From Emiliania huxleyi CCMP1516 (lineage: Eukaryota > Haptophyta > Isochrysidales > Noelaerhabdaceae): a DNA stretch of 64,000 bases. The translations under genes were made by a program, and so were the position numbers. Location of the stretch: contig NW_005200317.1 of the NCBI RefSeq assembly GCF_000372725.1, positions 46,211-110,210 on the forward strand, written 5' to 3'. The notes beneath the pieces are model-generated. The model was not told the DNA's origin. It saw only the letters and a list, made by a program, of their open reading frames with translations, and made no database searches. Of this stretch, positions 22,755 through 34,500 are shown one piece after another; position 1 is the stretch's first letter, and the number at the start of each line of letters is the position of its first letter.

Positions 22755-23396
22755 GGAGGGGGGCGCCCGTACAGGTGGGGGGTGCCTGCTAGTGAGAGAG
22801 GAGAGCCCGCCCCGAACCATGGAGAGAGCTGCAGGGCGACCGCGTACGCCTGCATCCACCTGTAGACGTACTACACACACAAAGACCGAGTCTCTCCATG
22901 TGCCCCCATCCTCTCGCGCAGGAACCACTCGAGGTTGTGTTCTCTAGGCCCCTAAGGGCCCTACGCGCGGCGTGAGAGCTCGGAAGCGAGCTTTGCACGG
23001 CGATCGAGGATGGCGCGGTTCACCCCCTTACATACATACTGGGAGAAGAGGGAGAGGGGGTTGTGTTCTCTAGTGTACGTACTTTTAGCTTAATGGGAGA
23101 AAAGGGAGAGGGAGGCGCGCTTTCTAGGCCCTTGGGGGCGGCCCTACCACTCAGCGCAGTCGGAGAAGCCGCTAGTGTATGTGGCTCTTACGTACATTCC
23201 CGCAGGAGGACTCTGCTGATGACAGGGTTTGCGATGAGGAGCGACCCGATGGGTTTCTCGGAGGTTAGTGCACCACTAACCGCCGGCGCAAGCGCTTGGA
23301 GCAAGAGAACTGCGACGTATCGGTCTCATACTAGCACCCCACCTCGCGGGCCGATATTCTGGCCCTTTTCATACGATTCGTACGTACTTTTAGCTC

Positions 23397-23735
23397 CGCC
23401 GATAACGATTGGGGTGGGGGCCCCAACTCGTGGTAGGCCACTAGTTTATCGTAGGGTACTCACGGATACCTCTCCTGAGTCCCTCTCGTGTGCCCTCGCG
23501 CACATCGCATGCGGTCTTCACTCAGCCTCCGCTGCTGTGAACACCAAACTTGCACTTCAGCTGGTGCGCGCTTTCGCCGCCTACTTTCGCGAGCGCGCTT
23601 GGCCCTTGCTCCTCATGCGCGGCGCTCTCGCTGCGCTCTCTCCCTGCTCATGGGACCTGATGCCGCGCCACCTCTGTGGCCGCTCCATCCTCTCTGACGG
23701 CGCCAGCCCTCCGGCTGCGCCATCTCTCTTTGGTT
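23397..23735. repeat. 338-bp segmental duplication, copy 1
   Basis: Essentially identical to 25,761-26,099. Starts CCGCCGATAACGATTGGGG and ends TCTCTCTTTGGTT. Confidence 0.9.
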
Positions 23736-24069
23736 GGCACAGAATCTGTGTCTGCGCCATTCTTGCTGTCGCTGGCGACTGTTCTGGGCAGCAGTACACG
23801 ATGGGCGGCGGCCTCGTCTGCCGCGCTTGTGGCGCTCTCGTGGTCGCCTCGGCTCTGCCACGACGGCCTCGTCCACCTGGCGGCCAGGGGCGGTGGCCCC
23901 ACAGCCCACTCTTGGTGCTGCTGTTGCATCACGTCTCGTGGCGTGCTTCTCCTTTCTCTCTGGACCCGCCGGCGATAAGCTCTGCTGTCATGTTGCTCTG
24001 GGAGATCTCTATCCAAGGCAGCACTCCGGCACTTGCTCCGCCCGTGCAGCGGCGCTTGCTGCTCTTCGA

Positions 24070-25522
24070 GTGAGCCTCGTCTCGCTCTCTTTGTCTGCTC
24101 AAGCCTCGCCTCGTTCGCCCTCGTGGGCGGCGTGGCGGGCGGCTGTCTCTGCCCGCCTCGAGTGAGCCTCGTCTCGCTCTTCGTCTACTCGAGCCTCGTC
24201 TCGTGTGCCGCCTCGTGGGCGGCGTGGCGTGGCGGGCGGCTGTCTCTGCCGCCGCCTCGAGTGAGCCTCGTCTCGCTCTTCGTCTACTCGAGCCTCGTCT
24301 CGTGTGCCGCCTCGTGGGCGGCGTGGCGGGCTGCTGTCTCTGCCGCCGCCTCGAGTGAGCCTCGTCTCGCTCTTCGTCTACTCGAGCCTCGTCTCGTGTG
24401 CCGCCTCTTGGGCGGCGTGGCGGGCTGCTGTCTCTGCCTCCGCCTCGAGTGAGCCTCGTCTCGCTCTTCGTCTACTCGAGCCTCGTCTCGTGTGCCGCCT
24501 CTTGGGGGGCGTGGCGTGGCGGGCGGCTGTCTCTGCCGCCGCCTCGAGTGAGCCTCGTCTCGCTCTTCGTCTACTCGAGCCTCGTCTTGTGTGCCGCCTC
24601 GTGGGCGGCGTGGCGTGGCGGGCGGCTGTCTCTGCCGCCGCCTCGAGTGAGCCTCGTCTCGCTCTTCGTCTGCTCGAGCCTCGTCTCGTGTGCCGCCTCT
24701 TGGACGGCGTGGCGGGCGGCTGTCTCTGCTGCCGCCTTGAGTGAGCCTCGTCTCGCTCTTCGTCTACTCGAGCCTCGTCTCGTGTGCCGCCTCGTGGGCG
24801 GCGTGGCGTGGCGGGCGGCTGTCTCCGCCGCCGCCTCGAGTGAGCCTCGTCTCGCTCGTCGTCTACTCGAGCCTCGTCTCGTGTGCCGCCTCTTGGACGG
24901 CGTGGCGGGCGGCTGTCTTTGCCGCCGCCTCGAGTGAGCCTCGTCTCGCTCTTCGTCTACTCGAGCCTCGTCTCGTGTGCCGCCTCTTGGGCGGCGTGGC
25001 GTGGCGCGTCTCGTGTGCCGCCTCTTGGACGGCGTGGCGGGCGGCTGTCTCTGCTGCCGCCTTGAGTGAGCCTCGTCTCGCTCTTCGTCTACTCGAGCCT
25101 CGTCTCGTGTGCCGCCTCGTGGGCGGCGTGGCGGGCGGCTGTCTCTGCCGCCGCCTCGAGTGAGCCTCGTCTCGCTCTTCGTCTACTCGAGCCTCGTCTC
25201 GTGTGCCGCCTCGTGGGCGGCGTGGCGGGCTGCTGTCTCTGCCGCCGCCTCGAGTGAGCCTCGTCTCGCTCTTCGTCTACTCGAGCCTCGTCTCGTGTGC
25301 CGCCTCGTGGGCGGCGTGGCGTGGCGGGCGGCTGTCTGTGCCGCCGCCTCGTGTGAGCCTCGTCTCGCTCTTCGTCTACTCGAGCCTCGTCTCGTGTGCC
25401 GCCTCGTGGGCGGCGTGGCGTGGCGGGCGGCTGTCTCTGCCGCCGCCTCGTGTGAGCCTCGTCTCGCTCTTCGTCTACTCGAGCCTCGTCTCGTGTGCCG
25501 CCTCGTGGGCGGCGTGGCGTGA
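24070..25522. repeat. 94-99-bp minisatellite, about 15 units
   Basis: Unit blocks GAGCCTCGTCTCGCTCTTCG, TCTACTCGAGCCTCG, GTGTGCCGCCTCGTGGGCGG, GGCTGTCTCTGCCGCCGCC. A 5-bp GTGGC step accounts for the two lengths. Open frames here are repeat artefacts. Confidence 0.92.
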
Positions 25523-25760
25523 ATGTAGGCTTCACGCTGGGGTCGCTCCTCGTCACGAGCGCATCTGCCCCTCTTCTGGCTTCATTGGGATGCGAGGTCC
25601 GTCTGCACCCGCTCCCTCCACTCTGCGTTGGGATGTCAGGTACTGCGTAGCTCTTCCGTTGTGGAGGCACGCGACTCCAGACTGACCCTTTACGCACCAA
25701 TGTATCACACCTCACGGTGCCGATGCTTGGTTCATGTGGAGAAGCCGAGATAAACTAGTC

Positions 25761-26099
25761 CGCCGATAACGATTGGGGTGGGGGCCCCAACTCGTGGTAG
25801 GCCACTAGTTTATCGTAGGGTACTCACGGATACCTCTCCTGAGTCCCTCTCGTGTGCCCTCGCGCACATCGCATGCGGTCTTCACTCAGCCTCCGCTGCT
25901 GTGAACACCAAACTTGCACTTCAGCTGGTGCGCGCTTTCGCCGCCTACTTTCGCGAGCGCGCTTGGCCCTTGCTCCTCATGCGCGGCGCTCTCGCTGCGC
26001 TCTCTCCCTGCTCATGGGACCTGATGCCGCGCCACCTCTGTGGCCGCTCCATCCTCTCTGACGGCGCCAGCCCTCCGGCTGCGCCATCTCTCTTTGGTT
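25761..26099. repeat. 338-bp segmental duplication, copy 2
   Basis: Same block as at 23.4 kb. A further 75-bp block (CCCTTTACGCACCAATG ... AAACTAGT) recurs at ~25,684-25,759 and ~26,114-26,189. Confidence 0.9.
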
Positions 26100-26360
26100 C
26101 CCACCCACCCTCTCCCCTTTACGCACCAATGTATCACACCTCACGGTGCCGATGCTTGGTTCATGTGGAGAAGCCGAGATAAACTAGTTAATGGGAGAAA
26201 AGGGACAGGCTCAGGCGCGCGATACACACGGCTCTCTCTCTCTCAGTGTATGTAGCTCATTCCCGGACGGAGGAAGGACTGACTACGGCCTGACTGCTGA
26301 CAGGGTTGTTTGCGATGAGGAGCGATACCGATGGGTTTCTGGTTTCTCGGGGTTAGTGCA

Positions 26361-26420
26361 CCACGACGCGAGGGTCGCCCCCCCCTTGGCCCGCCACCTT
26401 GTGTGTGTGGAGAAATTTCG
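26361..26420 (-). repeat. Dispersed repeat family 3, inverted copy
   Basis: Reverse complement of the blocks at 58.3 kb: CGACGCGAGGGTCG, CTTGGCCCGCCACC, TTGTGTGTGTGGAGAAA. Adjoins the AT-richer island with the 70-aa ORF. Confidence 0.5.
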
Positions 26421-26444
26421 CTTTTCTTTGTGGACTTTTCAGTA

Positions 26445-26657
26445 TCATTTCTCCAAGTATGCTGCAATTTTATTGAATTCTTTTTCGCTGCTCAGATAGT
26501 CTTCCATGTACACGTGCAGCCCAACCTTTCCGTAAGCGGCAAGAACTGCCGAGTACCAGTTCTCTTCGTCGCGTATTACGCGTGACATAGAATGCGTTTG
26601 TCGATACTCCCGTATTTTACGGGTCGTTGTGGCGGGCCACCCTGTCCAGAAAGGCAT
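26445..26657 (-). CDS. Small ORF in AT-richer island, 70 aa
   Basis: MPFWTGWPATTTRKIREYRQ, then RVIRDEENWYSAVLAAYGKV and a Lys/Glu-rich end (SSEKEFNKIAAYLEK). The surrounding ~250 bp is clearly lower in G+C than its neighbours, and codon choice differs from the host genes here. Not recognised; a transferred or viral-origin fragment or a piece of an unseen gene are both possible. Confidence 0.33.
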   Translation of the reverse strand: MPFWTGWPATTTRKIREYRQTHSMSRVIRDEENWYSAVLAAYGKVGLHVYMEDYLSSEKEFNKIAAYLEK

Positions 26658-27380
26658 GGATGCCAATCTGGGGTCTCTCGACCGAGTCTGATTTCGCCTC
26701 GCCGCCTCCCGGTGGTAAGGCTGGAGAGCCAAAGCGGCGGAGATGGTGGGGGAGGGCGGGGGATCGAGGAAAGCACGACTCGCACCGACCCTTCACGAAC
26801 CGAAAGGCTGCACCCGGGGAAGGCACAGTAATCCGGGCACGTGTTGGGCGCCCCGTTCCGTCTGGGGCTAGGTCGGCTCAGGGCCCCGTCCACTTCCCTC
26901 CCACTTGGCGCGTGATGATGCGGAGATGCCACCCAGGCCACCCAGGGCAGGGGCGGAGGGCGAGGGCAGAGGGCGGGATGGGCGCCAAGCGGGAGGGAGC
27001 GGACGGGGAGGCAGGGGCGCACAGATGGGGGATGGCGAGGGCGGAGCGGGGCGGGAAGGGGTAAGGGCGGCGGGAGGACGGAAGTCGGTATGTGGGCGAG
27101 CGGTGGGTGGTTCGGTAGGGCGGTGGGGAGGGCGAGGGGTGGAGTAGGGGGGCGGTGGGGGCGAGGGGCGGCGAACGAGAGGGTTGCGGCGGGAAAGGCA
27201 GCGTGGAGGTTGGCGGAGGTGTGGGGGAGGTGGAGGGCGGCGGCGGCGTGAGTGATGGCGGCGGCAGTGTGGAGGAGGTGGGGGGGAGGGCGGTAGCGAG
27301 CGGGTGGCGAGGGCAACGGGGGAGCCGCGGGTGGTGGCGACAGGCGGGTGGCGAGGGTGGATCATAATCGACTGCTACAG

Positions 27381-27434
27381 ATCCTGGACCAGGTCGTCAA
27401 GAAGATCCCGGGCTTCTCCCACGAGGTCAAGTAG
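27381..27434 (+). CDS. Isolated terminal-exon-like fragment
   Basis: After CTGCTACAG the sequence ILDQVVKKIPGFSHEVK ends at a TAG. Codon use is host-like and the surroundings are repeat DNA with no partner exon seen. It may be a stray piece of a gene elsewhere. Confidence 0.22.
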   Translation: MLDQVVKKIPGFSHEVK

Positions 27435-27768
27435 CCGCGAGCGGCGAGCTCCACCGCCCTTCACCGCTCACACGAACTTAGTGCTACATGGCATCAGCGA
27501 TATCTAACACCGACGCTCAGGTACGGAAGTTTTGAAAAGTGCCAGCTCGTTGGTAGAGAGGTGCTAGGGGTGCCACGCTGTTTTCCACAACCACTGAATG
27601 CACCGATCCTCGAGAACCTCGAGAGCAACGCAAACGTCTTTTCATTTGAGGGGGGGCTTTGTTTTGTTGTTGCTGCTTACGACGATCCGACGGCGACGCC
27701 GCCTCACGACGGGAAAGAGCTATCGACATTGACGTTGACCCAGCCGATTCCACCGATGTCGACGTCAT

Positions 27769-27810
<42 letters not shown>

Positions 27811-28030
27811 GTGTGTCATGGAGAGGCAACCGATGCGAGTCAACTGGGTGTGTGTCGAGTGTCGTCGTGGTTTCGTATCAAGAATTGTCACTCACACACA
27901 CGAACACGATTCGACAGGCAAGGCGCGTGCGAGAAAAGAAAAGAATGTACGGTAGAGGGAGCGGACCGTGAGTTGAGGAAATCGAGGGACGCGACCCACT
28001 TCGCCACAGACGGTCCCGCGCCTCGCCGCT

Positions 28031-28066
28031 AAGACAGTGGCACGCACCGCGCAGCGCCACTGTCTT
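28031..28066. other. Hairpin, 11-bp stem, 14-nt loop
   Basis: AAGACAGTGGC and GCCACTGTCTT are perfectly complementary. About 490 bp past the glycosyltransferase stop on the minus strand. Confidence 0.7.
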
Positions 28067-28554
28067 TGTCCGGAGTGAAAAGTCCAACGCGCTCGTCGGT
28101 GACGGTGTCCCTCAACCTGCGCCGCGCTCGGCGAACCTCGACAGCGCTTTCGGTGGCATGCAGCTCTTTGCGACAGAAGCCTGGAGAGCAGCTCCTCTGC
28201 TGCTCACACACTCTGCACAGTTGACACAGCCTATTGTGCGGCTGCCACAGCTGTGACAGCGATGGGCTCGCCCTCACTGGCCCTCAGTCACTTGTGCTGC
28301 GGCTTGTGTGAGCGACACTGCTCGGCGACTGCCGGCACACTGTGAGACCATGGGTGTGAGGTTAAACCACGCTACCAGCGCTTGGTCACATCGGCCCCGA
28401 GGTCAGATCCTTCTACTCTGTTGATGACAAGACTTGTCTACTGGCTGGAGCCGAGCAGGAGGGCCCAGCGCACAACCCCTGGTCAACTCAGGGTCCACAC
28501 CCCGTAGGAGAGCCTGCCGGAGAGCAGGCCCAATAGCGCTGCCTCGAGCAGCTA

Positions 28555-31500
28555 CTAGCTCGGGATGTGGTCGGCCATCACGTCGTGCTTGAGCTTCATC
28601 CCCAGCGTGCCTGTTAACACAGCCTAGATTGTTATCAGCATTCAGAAAACATCTCGGCTGTATCGCGGCGAGGGTGGCGCCGAGGGTGGCGCCGACGCCG
28701 CGCAGCGTCGCCTCCAGCACCTGTTCACAGCTGCAGCTGTGAAGAGACGCCGCGCGCACACACACGGGGCGCAGCGTCGCGCTCTGAGCGCCTCGCGTAC
28801 GTGGAGCTCCGACGGCTTCCTGTTGCCAATCACAAGAGTCGTCAGCATGATTGTTCACCTTTGTCTTAACGTTCTCAATCGCGCGGATCTCCGACGGGCT
28901 TCCGTTCACCTGTAGCATCACTATCAATATCGATGTCGCTGAGATAACGCGGGGCTATGTCTCCGACGGCGACCTGGATGATGTCTCAACTGCACCTCGG
29001 CCACATCTCGGCTATATCTCCGACGGCTTCCTGGGCGGCACAGAGAGGGCGCGCGCGGCGGCGAGGTAGCGCGAGGTGCGCACCTGCAGTAAACTCAAAG
29101 CGGACGGCTCTCTCACAGACAGAGATGGTAGCGGCGAGGGAGCGCCAGAGGTGCGCGCCAGTACGACGGCGTGCTGCGGCAGTTTCCCTCGCTGCAGATC
29201 TGCTTCCTTCGGGGTGACGGCGCCTGATACTCAACTGTAACGTAAAGCTTCCCTCGCTGCAGATCTTCCTTCGGGCTAAGGGTGCCTGATAGTCGTTAAA
29301 TTCATCGTTGACTATTCATTGAAGCTCCTTTTTTAGCTTCTTTTGGGGTGCCTGTCAGGAACGACGAACCACATTACGGATGAAGCAAATCTCCCCTCTT
29401 GGGGGGGGGGGGGTGGCGCACCGTCGGCGTGGCGCGTCAGCAGGAAGAAGACGTTGGTGTCTGGGAACTTAAAGTGCCACCCGCCGCGCTTCAGCACGGC
29501 CAGCGCGCCTATTCACAGCAGCAGGTGTGAAGAGACGCCGTTCACACCAGAGCTGTCCTCTAGCTCGTCCTCTCGCCTGTTCACAGCTGCAGGTGTGAAG
29601 AGACGCCGTTCACACCAGAGCTGTCCTCTAGCTCGTCCTCTCGCCTGTTCACAGCTGCAGGTGTGAAGAGACGCCGTTCACACCAGAGCTGTCCTCTAGC
29701 TCGTCCTCTCGCCTGTTCACAGCTGCAGGTGTGAAGAGACGCCGTTCACACGCGCCTCGCCGCCGCCGCAGCGTCCTCGGCTGCATCTAGGCTGTATCTC
29801 GGCTGTATCTCGGCTGCATCTCGGCGCATCTCGGCTGCATCTCGGCTGCATCTCGGGTGCATCTCGGCTGCATCTCGGGTGCATCTCGGCTAGCTGGCGC
29901 CCTCTCGCAGCACCACTCTGTCCGAGCAGACGAGCACCTGTTCACAGCAGCAGGTGTGAAGAGACGCCGTTCACAGCGCGAGGCTCCGTCCGAGCAGACG
30001 AGCACCTGTTCACAGCAGCAGGTGTGAAGAGACGCCGTTCACAGCGCCAGGCTCCGTCCGAGCAGACGAGCACCTGTTCACAGCAGCAGGTGTGAAGAGA
30101 CGCCGTTCACAGCGCGAGGCTCCGTCCGAGCAGACGAGCACCTGTTCACAGCAGCAGGTGTGAAGAGACGCCGTTCACAGCGCGAGGCTCTGTCCGAGCA
30201 GACGAGCACCTGTTCACAGCAGCAGGTGTGAAGAGACGCCGTTCACAGCGCGAGGCTCCGTCCGAGCAGACGAGCACCTGTTCACAGCAGCAGGTGTGAA
30301 GAGACGCCGTTCACAGCGCGAGGCTCCGTCCGAGCAGACGAGCACCTGTTCACAGCAGCAGGTGTGAAGAGACGCCGTTCACAGCGCGAGGCTCTGTCCG
30401 AGCAGACGAGCACCTGTTCACAGCAGCAGGTGTGAAGAGACGCCGTTCACAGCGCGAGGCTCTGTCCGAGCAGACGAGCACCTGTTCACAGCAGCAGGTG
30501 TGAAGAGACGCCGTTCACAGCGCGAGGCTCCGTCCGAGCAGACGAGCACCTGTTCACAGCAGCAGGTGTGAAGAGACGCCGTTCACAGCGCCAGGCTCCG
30601 TCCGAGCAGACGAGCACCTGTTCACAGCAGCAGGTGTGAAGAGACGCCGTTCACAGCGCGAGGCTCCGTCCGAGCAGACGAGCACCTGTTCACAGCAGCA
30701 GGTGTGAAGAGACGCCGTTCACAGCGCGAGGCTCTGTCCGAGCAGACGAGCACCTGTTCACAGCAGCAGGTGTGAAGAGACGCCGTTCACAGCGCGAGGC
30801 TCCGTCCGAGCAGACGAGCACCTGTTCACAGCAGCAGGTGTGAAGAGACGCCGTTCACAGCGCGAGGCTCCGTCCGAGCAGACGAGCACCTGTTCACAGC
30901 AGCAGGTGTGAAGAGACGCCGTTCACAGCGCGAGGCTCTGTCCGAGCAGACGAGCACCTGTTCACAGCAGCAGGTGTGAAGAGACGCCGTTCACAGCGCG
31001 AGGCTCTGTCCGAGCAGACGAGCACCTGTTCACAGCAGCAGGTGTGAAGAGACGCCGTTCACAGCGCGAGGCTCCGTCCGAGCAGACGAGCACCTGTTCA
31101 CAGCAGCAGGTGTGAAGAGACGCCGTTCACAGCGCGAAGCTCGGTCCGAGCAGACAAGCACCTAACACACGACCCGTGTGAGTAGGCTTCTGAGCACTGA
31201 TGACTTAGTGTGTTGTCCGAGCAGGCGAGCGCCCACGCTGGCAGCGGGTCCGACGCCGCCAGCCCTCGCGCCTGATCCCATAGCATGGTACGCTTCAGGA
31301 CGCGAACTCCGACGCCGGCTGTTGGTTCCGTCGGCGCCGCCTTAAGTCCAGCCTTGCTAAACATGAGTGGTTGCCTCGTCACTCCGCCCGCCGCCGCCCA
31401 GCCCTCGGCGCCTATGCCGCTCCGGTATGCCACATTACGCTTTGGCGGTGCATCTCCTCGGCGCCCGCCACAACCCGCCCGCCCGCCTGACTAAACAGTG

Positions 31501-34500
31501 CTACTATGGTTGCAGCGCCCACGACTTCTCTTCCACCTGGCGGTGCGATTGGTATACCTCCCGCGGGGAGATGGGGAGATACGGGGAGATATGAGGAGAT
31601 ACGGGGAGATATGGGGAGATATGGGGAGATATGGGGAAATGGGGAGATACGGGGAGATATGAGGAGAGATGGGGAGATATGGGCTCCCTCCCGCGGGGAA
31701 ATGGGGAGATACGGGGAGAGATGGGGAGAGATGGGGAGATATGCGCGGGGAGATGGGGAGATACGGGGAGATATGGGGAGATATGGGGAGATGTCAGCGT
31801 GCTGGCGGCCCTCTGTAGCACCAGGTGCAAAGGAAAGAGTGGGGAGATATGGGGAGATATGGCCAGGTGCAAAGGAAAGAGTGGGCTGGTATGATTGGCT
31901 ATGACCCGTCTTTACTTGCGTACTCAGCCCGCGCGCCTCCGCCGACAGGCGCTGCCGGTCTCGCTTCAGCAGCGCCGCCACCGCGCCGGCGTCCTGGGGA
32001 GATATGGGGAGATATGGGGAGATATGGGGAGATATGGGGAGATGCCACCGCGCCGGCGTCCTGCAGTCAGTCCGTCAGTGTTACACACGTCCTAGCAATG
32101 GACGACGGGGCACACGCACTCGCGGAACACACAGGGCATTACACACGAGGCGTTGTTTGTGTGCGTTCTCAGGGAAAGGCATCACCACAGACAACTGCCC
32201 GCGTACTGCACCGGTAGTTAGTTCACTAACCATGACGTAGTTCACTATTCATTCGCCTCCGCGCTCGTATCCTGCCCGCGGGCTGAAGACTGTTCGTCTT
32301 CTTCTCCACAACCAGTCATCCGCAAGTTAAGGTGGTCTCGTGGTCATTAGCACTGCGTGCTCTCATTGGCAAGTGGCTGTTCATTCTCACTCATTAATAA
32401 GTGGCTGTTTATTCTCATTCATTAGTAAGTGGCTCATTACTCACTCATTAGTCTCCTGCTCGCGCACTTTGACGAACCCATATCCCCCCATATCTCCCCA
32501 TATCTCCCTGTATCTATCTCCCCACTCCTGCTCGCGTGCTTTGACGAACCAGTCCAGCTCGGAGGCGTCCCAGCTTTCCTGCGAGTCCCTCGCGTCGGCG
32601 GCCGTCCCCTCGCCTACCAGTTGTTAATGACTAGTTACTGATCACGAACGCATCCCCTACGGACTCGGGACGGGGGCCGCCCCCTCCTATCAGTTGTTAA
32701 CGATCAATTAATTGACCACCCATGGACTCGCGTCGGCGGCCGCCCCCTCGCCTGTTCGGTACGTGGTTAATGATTAGTTATTGAGCACCCATGGACTCGG
32801 GCCGGGGGCAAATCCCCTGCGCCGCCTCCTCCGACCAAACTCCACCCAGTCACTCCATCAACACCTATTACTCAGTTAATGATAGTGACTGGAGCCGCCA
32901 CCACCCAAACACCAACATCGCCTCCTCCTCCTCCTCCTCCTGCTCCTCCGTCGCCTCCGCCTCCTCCTCCTCCTCCTCCTGCTGCTGCTGCTGCTCCCCA
33001 TTCGCCCCCTGCTCCTGCTCCCCCTCCCCCTCCTGCCCCCCCGCCGTCGTTGCTGCACACGCCGTCCTCCCGAGTCCGCATCAGAAGCGCGTTCTCCCCT
33101 GTGCACTCCGAGTGACGAGCAACCGCAGTGACGGCGGCGGTGGTGGTGGTGGAGGGTGGCGGCGGCGCGTTGGCGGCGGCGGGGTCGGCGGCGGAGGCGA
33201 CGCGGCTGCCGCGCCCGGGCGATGGCAGCCACTCGCTGATCGACACGGACGACCCCTCGCCCTCGTCCTCCTCACCCTCGCCCTCCTGCCCTGCCGCTGC
33301 CTCCTCCTCCTCCTCCTCCTCGCCCTCGCCCTCCTGCCCCGCCTCGGCCTCTGCCTCCTCCTCCTCCTGCTCTCCCTCCGCCGCCTCCTCCTCCGCCGCC
33401 GCTGCTTCCTCCTCCTCCTTCCCCGCCTCCGCCTCGCCCAACCCCTCCTCCTCGCCCCCCTCCCCACAGACGCCCCGCAGCAGCAGCTCGTGAAACCGCC
33501 GCCCCACCGCCGCCGAAGAGAGCTCGGCGCGTATGCGGCGGGCAGCAGCCTCCCGCGTCGATGCTGACAACTCTCCAGCTGCGACCCTGCGCAGTGCGTC
33601 CGCGGTACCGGCCACACTCGGCGTGGCGGCGAAGCCGTCGCTGAGAAAGCTGCGCTGCACAAACGGAACAGAGAGGCCATGCCACGTGTAGTCCGCCATA
33701 GCGCCGAACGCGGTGGTGACGGCGGGTGTGCCAACGCGCTGCGCCTCGAGCAGCGGCAAGCCGAACCCTTCGCTCTTCGATGGCATCAGCAGGACGTCCG
33801 CTGCTGCCAGCATCTCCCACGAGGCACTCCAGTCCAGCACCCGGTCCTCCACTGTGAAGGAGCCTGCTGGCAGCCCTGCGGCCCGCAGCAGCCCCGCCAG
33901 GCTGATTGCGGGGTCGGCGGTGTGTTGCTCCGGCAGCCCGTTGCCCTCGGCAGCGAGGATGTGCGCGGTAGACATCACTTTGAGAAAGAGGTGCGCCCCC
34001 GCCACCGTCTCTCGCAGCGCCTTGAACGCCAGCACCGCCACATCCAGCGCCTTTCGGTTCACCGCGTCGTAGTTGCCACAGTTGACCAGCGCGACAAACG
34101 CGGCGGTCGGCATACCGTGCTTGCGGCGCAGCGACGGGCGGAGCGCGTCGATCCCACCGAGGCCATCCCCGTAGAAGGCCTCGTGCAGCCCTGGCGGCGG
34201 CTCCGCCACATGCGGGATGGTGCCGACCCATTTGCTGGCCGGGTCAAACTCACCGCTCTCGGCCGGCGACTCTCGAAGCATCTGCTCCGCCTACGTGCTG
34301 AGTGCGTCAACCTCGGGGCGGGAGGACGGTGTTGTGCAGTGTATTTGGAGCACCGCGTGAGTACGAGGGGCTGCGAGTACGGCTGAATACGTGTCCGCTC
34401 GAGCGCTAGTGGGAACCGATGAGTACGCCTTCCGCTTCTAGCTGCTCTGCCGACGGCGCCAGCGCAACGATGGCGTCGAAAGCGGAGAGCGCGCGCCTGC

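Larger units (their letters stand above)
22755..28554. other. Gene-poor repeat block
   Basis: Contains the duplicated 338-bp blocks, the 94-99-bp minisatellite, repeat family 3, a 70-aa ORF, G-rich sequence at 26.7-27.36 kb, a stray exon-like piece at 27.4 kb and a (GT)n run at ~27,773-27,808. Confidence 0.5.

Noticed and set aside
24070-25715. Overlapping 140-200-aa ORFs in the 24-25 kb minisatellite
   Set aside because: They repeat with the 94-99-bp unit and exist in several frames and on both strands.
29932-31155. CRISPR-like regular repeats
   Set aside because: Units are contiguous with no unique spacers, and they contain an exon edge and acceptor of the surrounding gene.
32872-33260. 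C-terminal poly-Gly/Ala extension of the glycosyltransferase open frame
   Set aside because: A GC donor at 33,260 with a 13/15 duplication of the next exon start, and correct phase into the exon at 32,613, makes intron the better reading.
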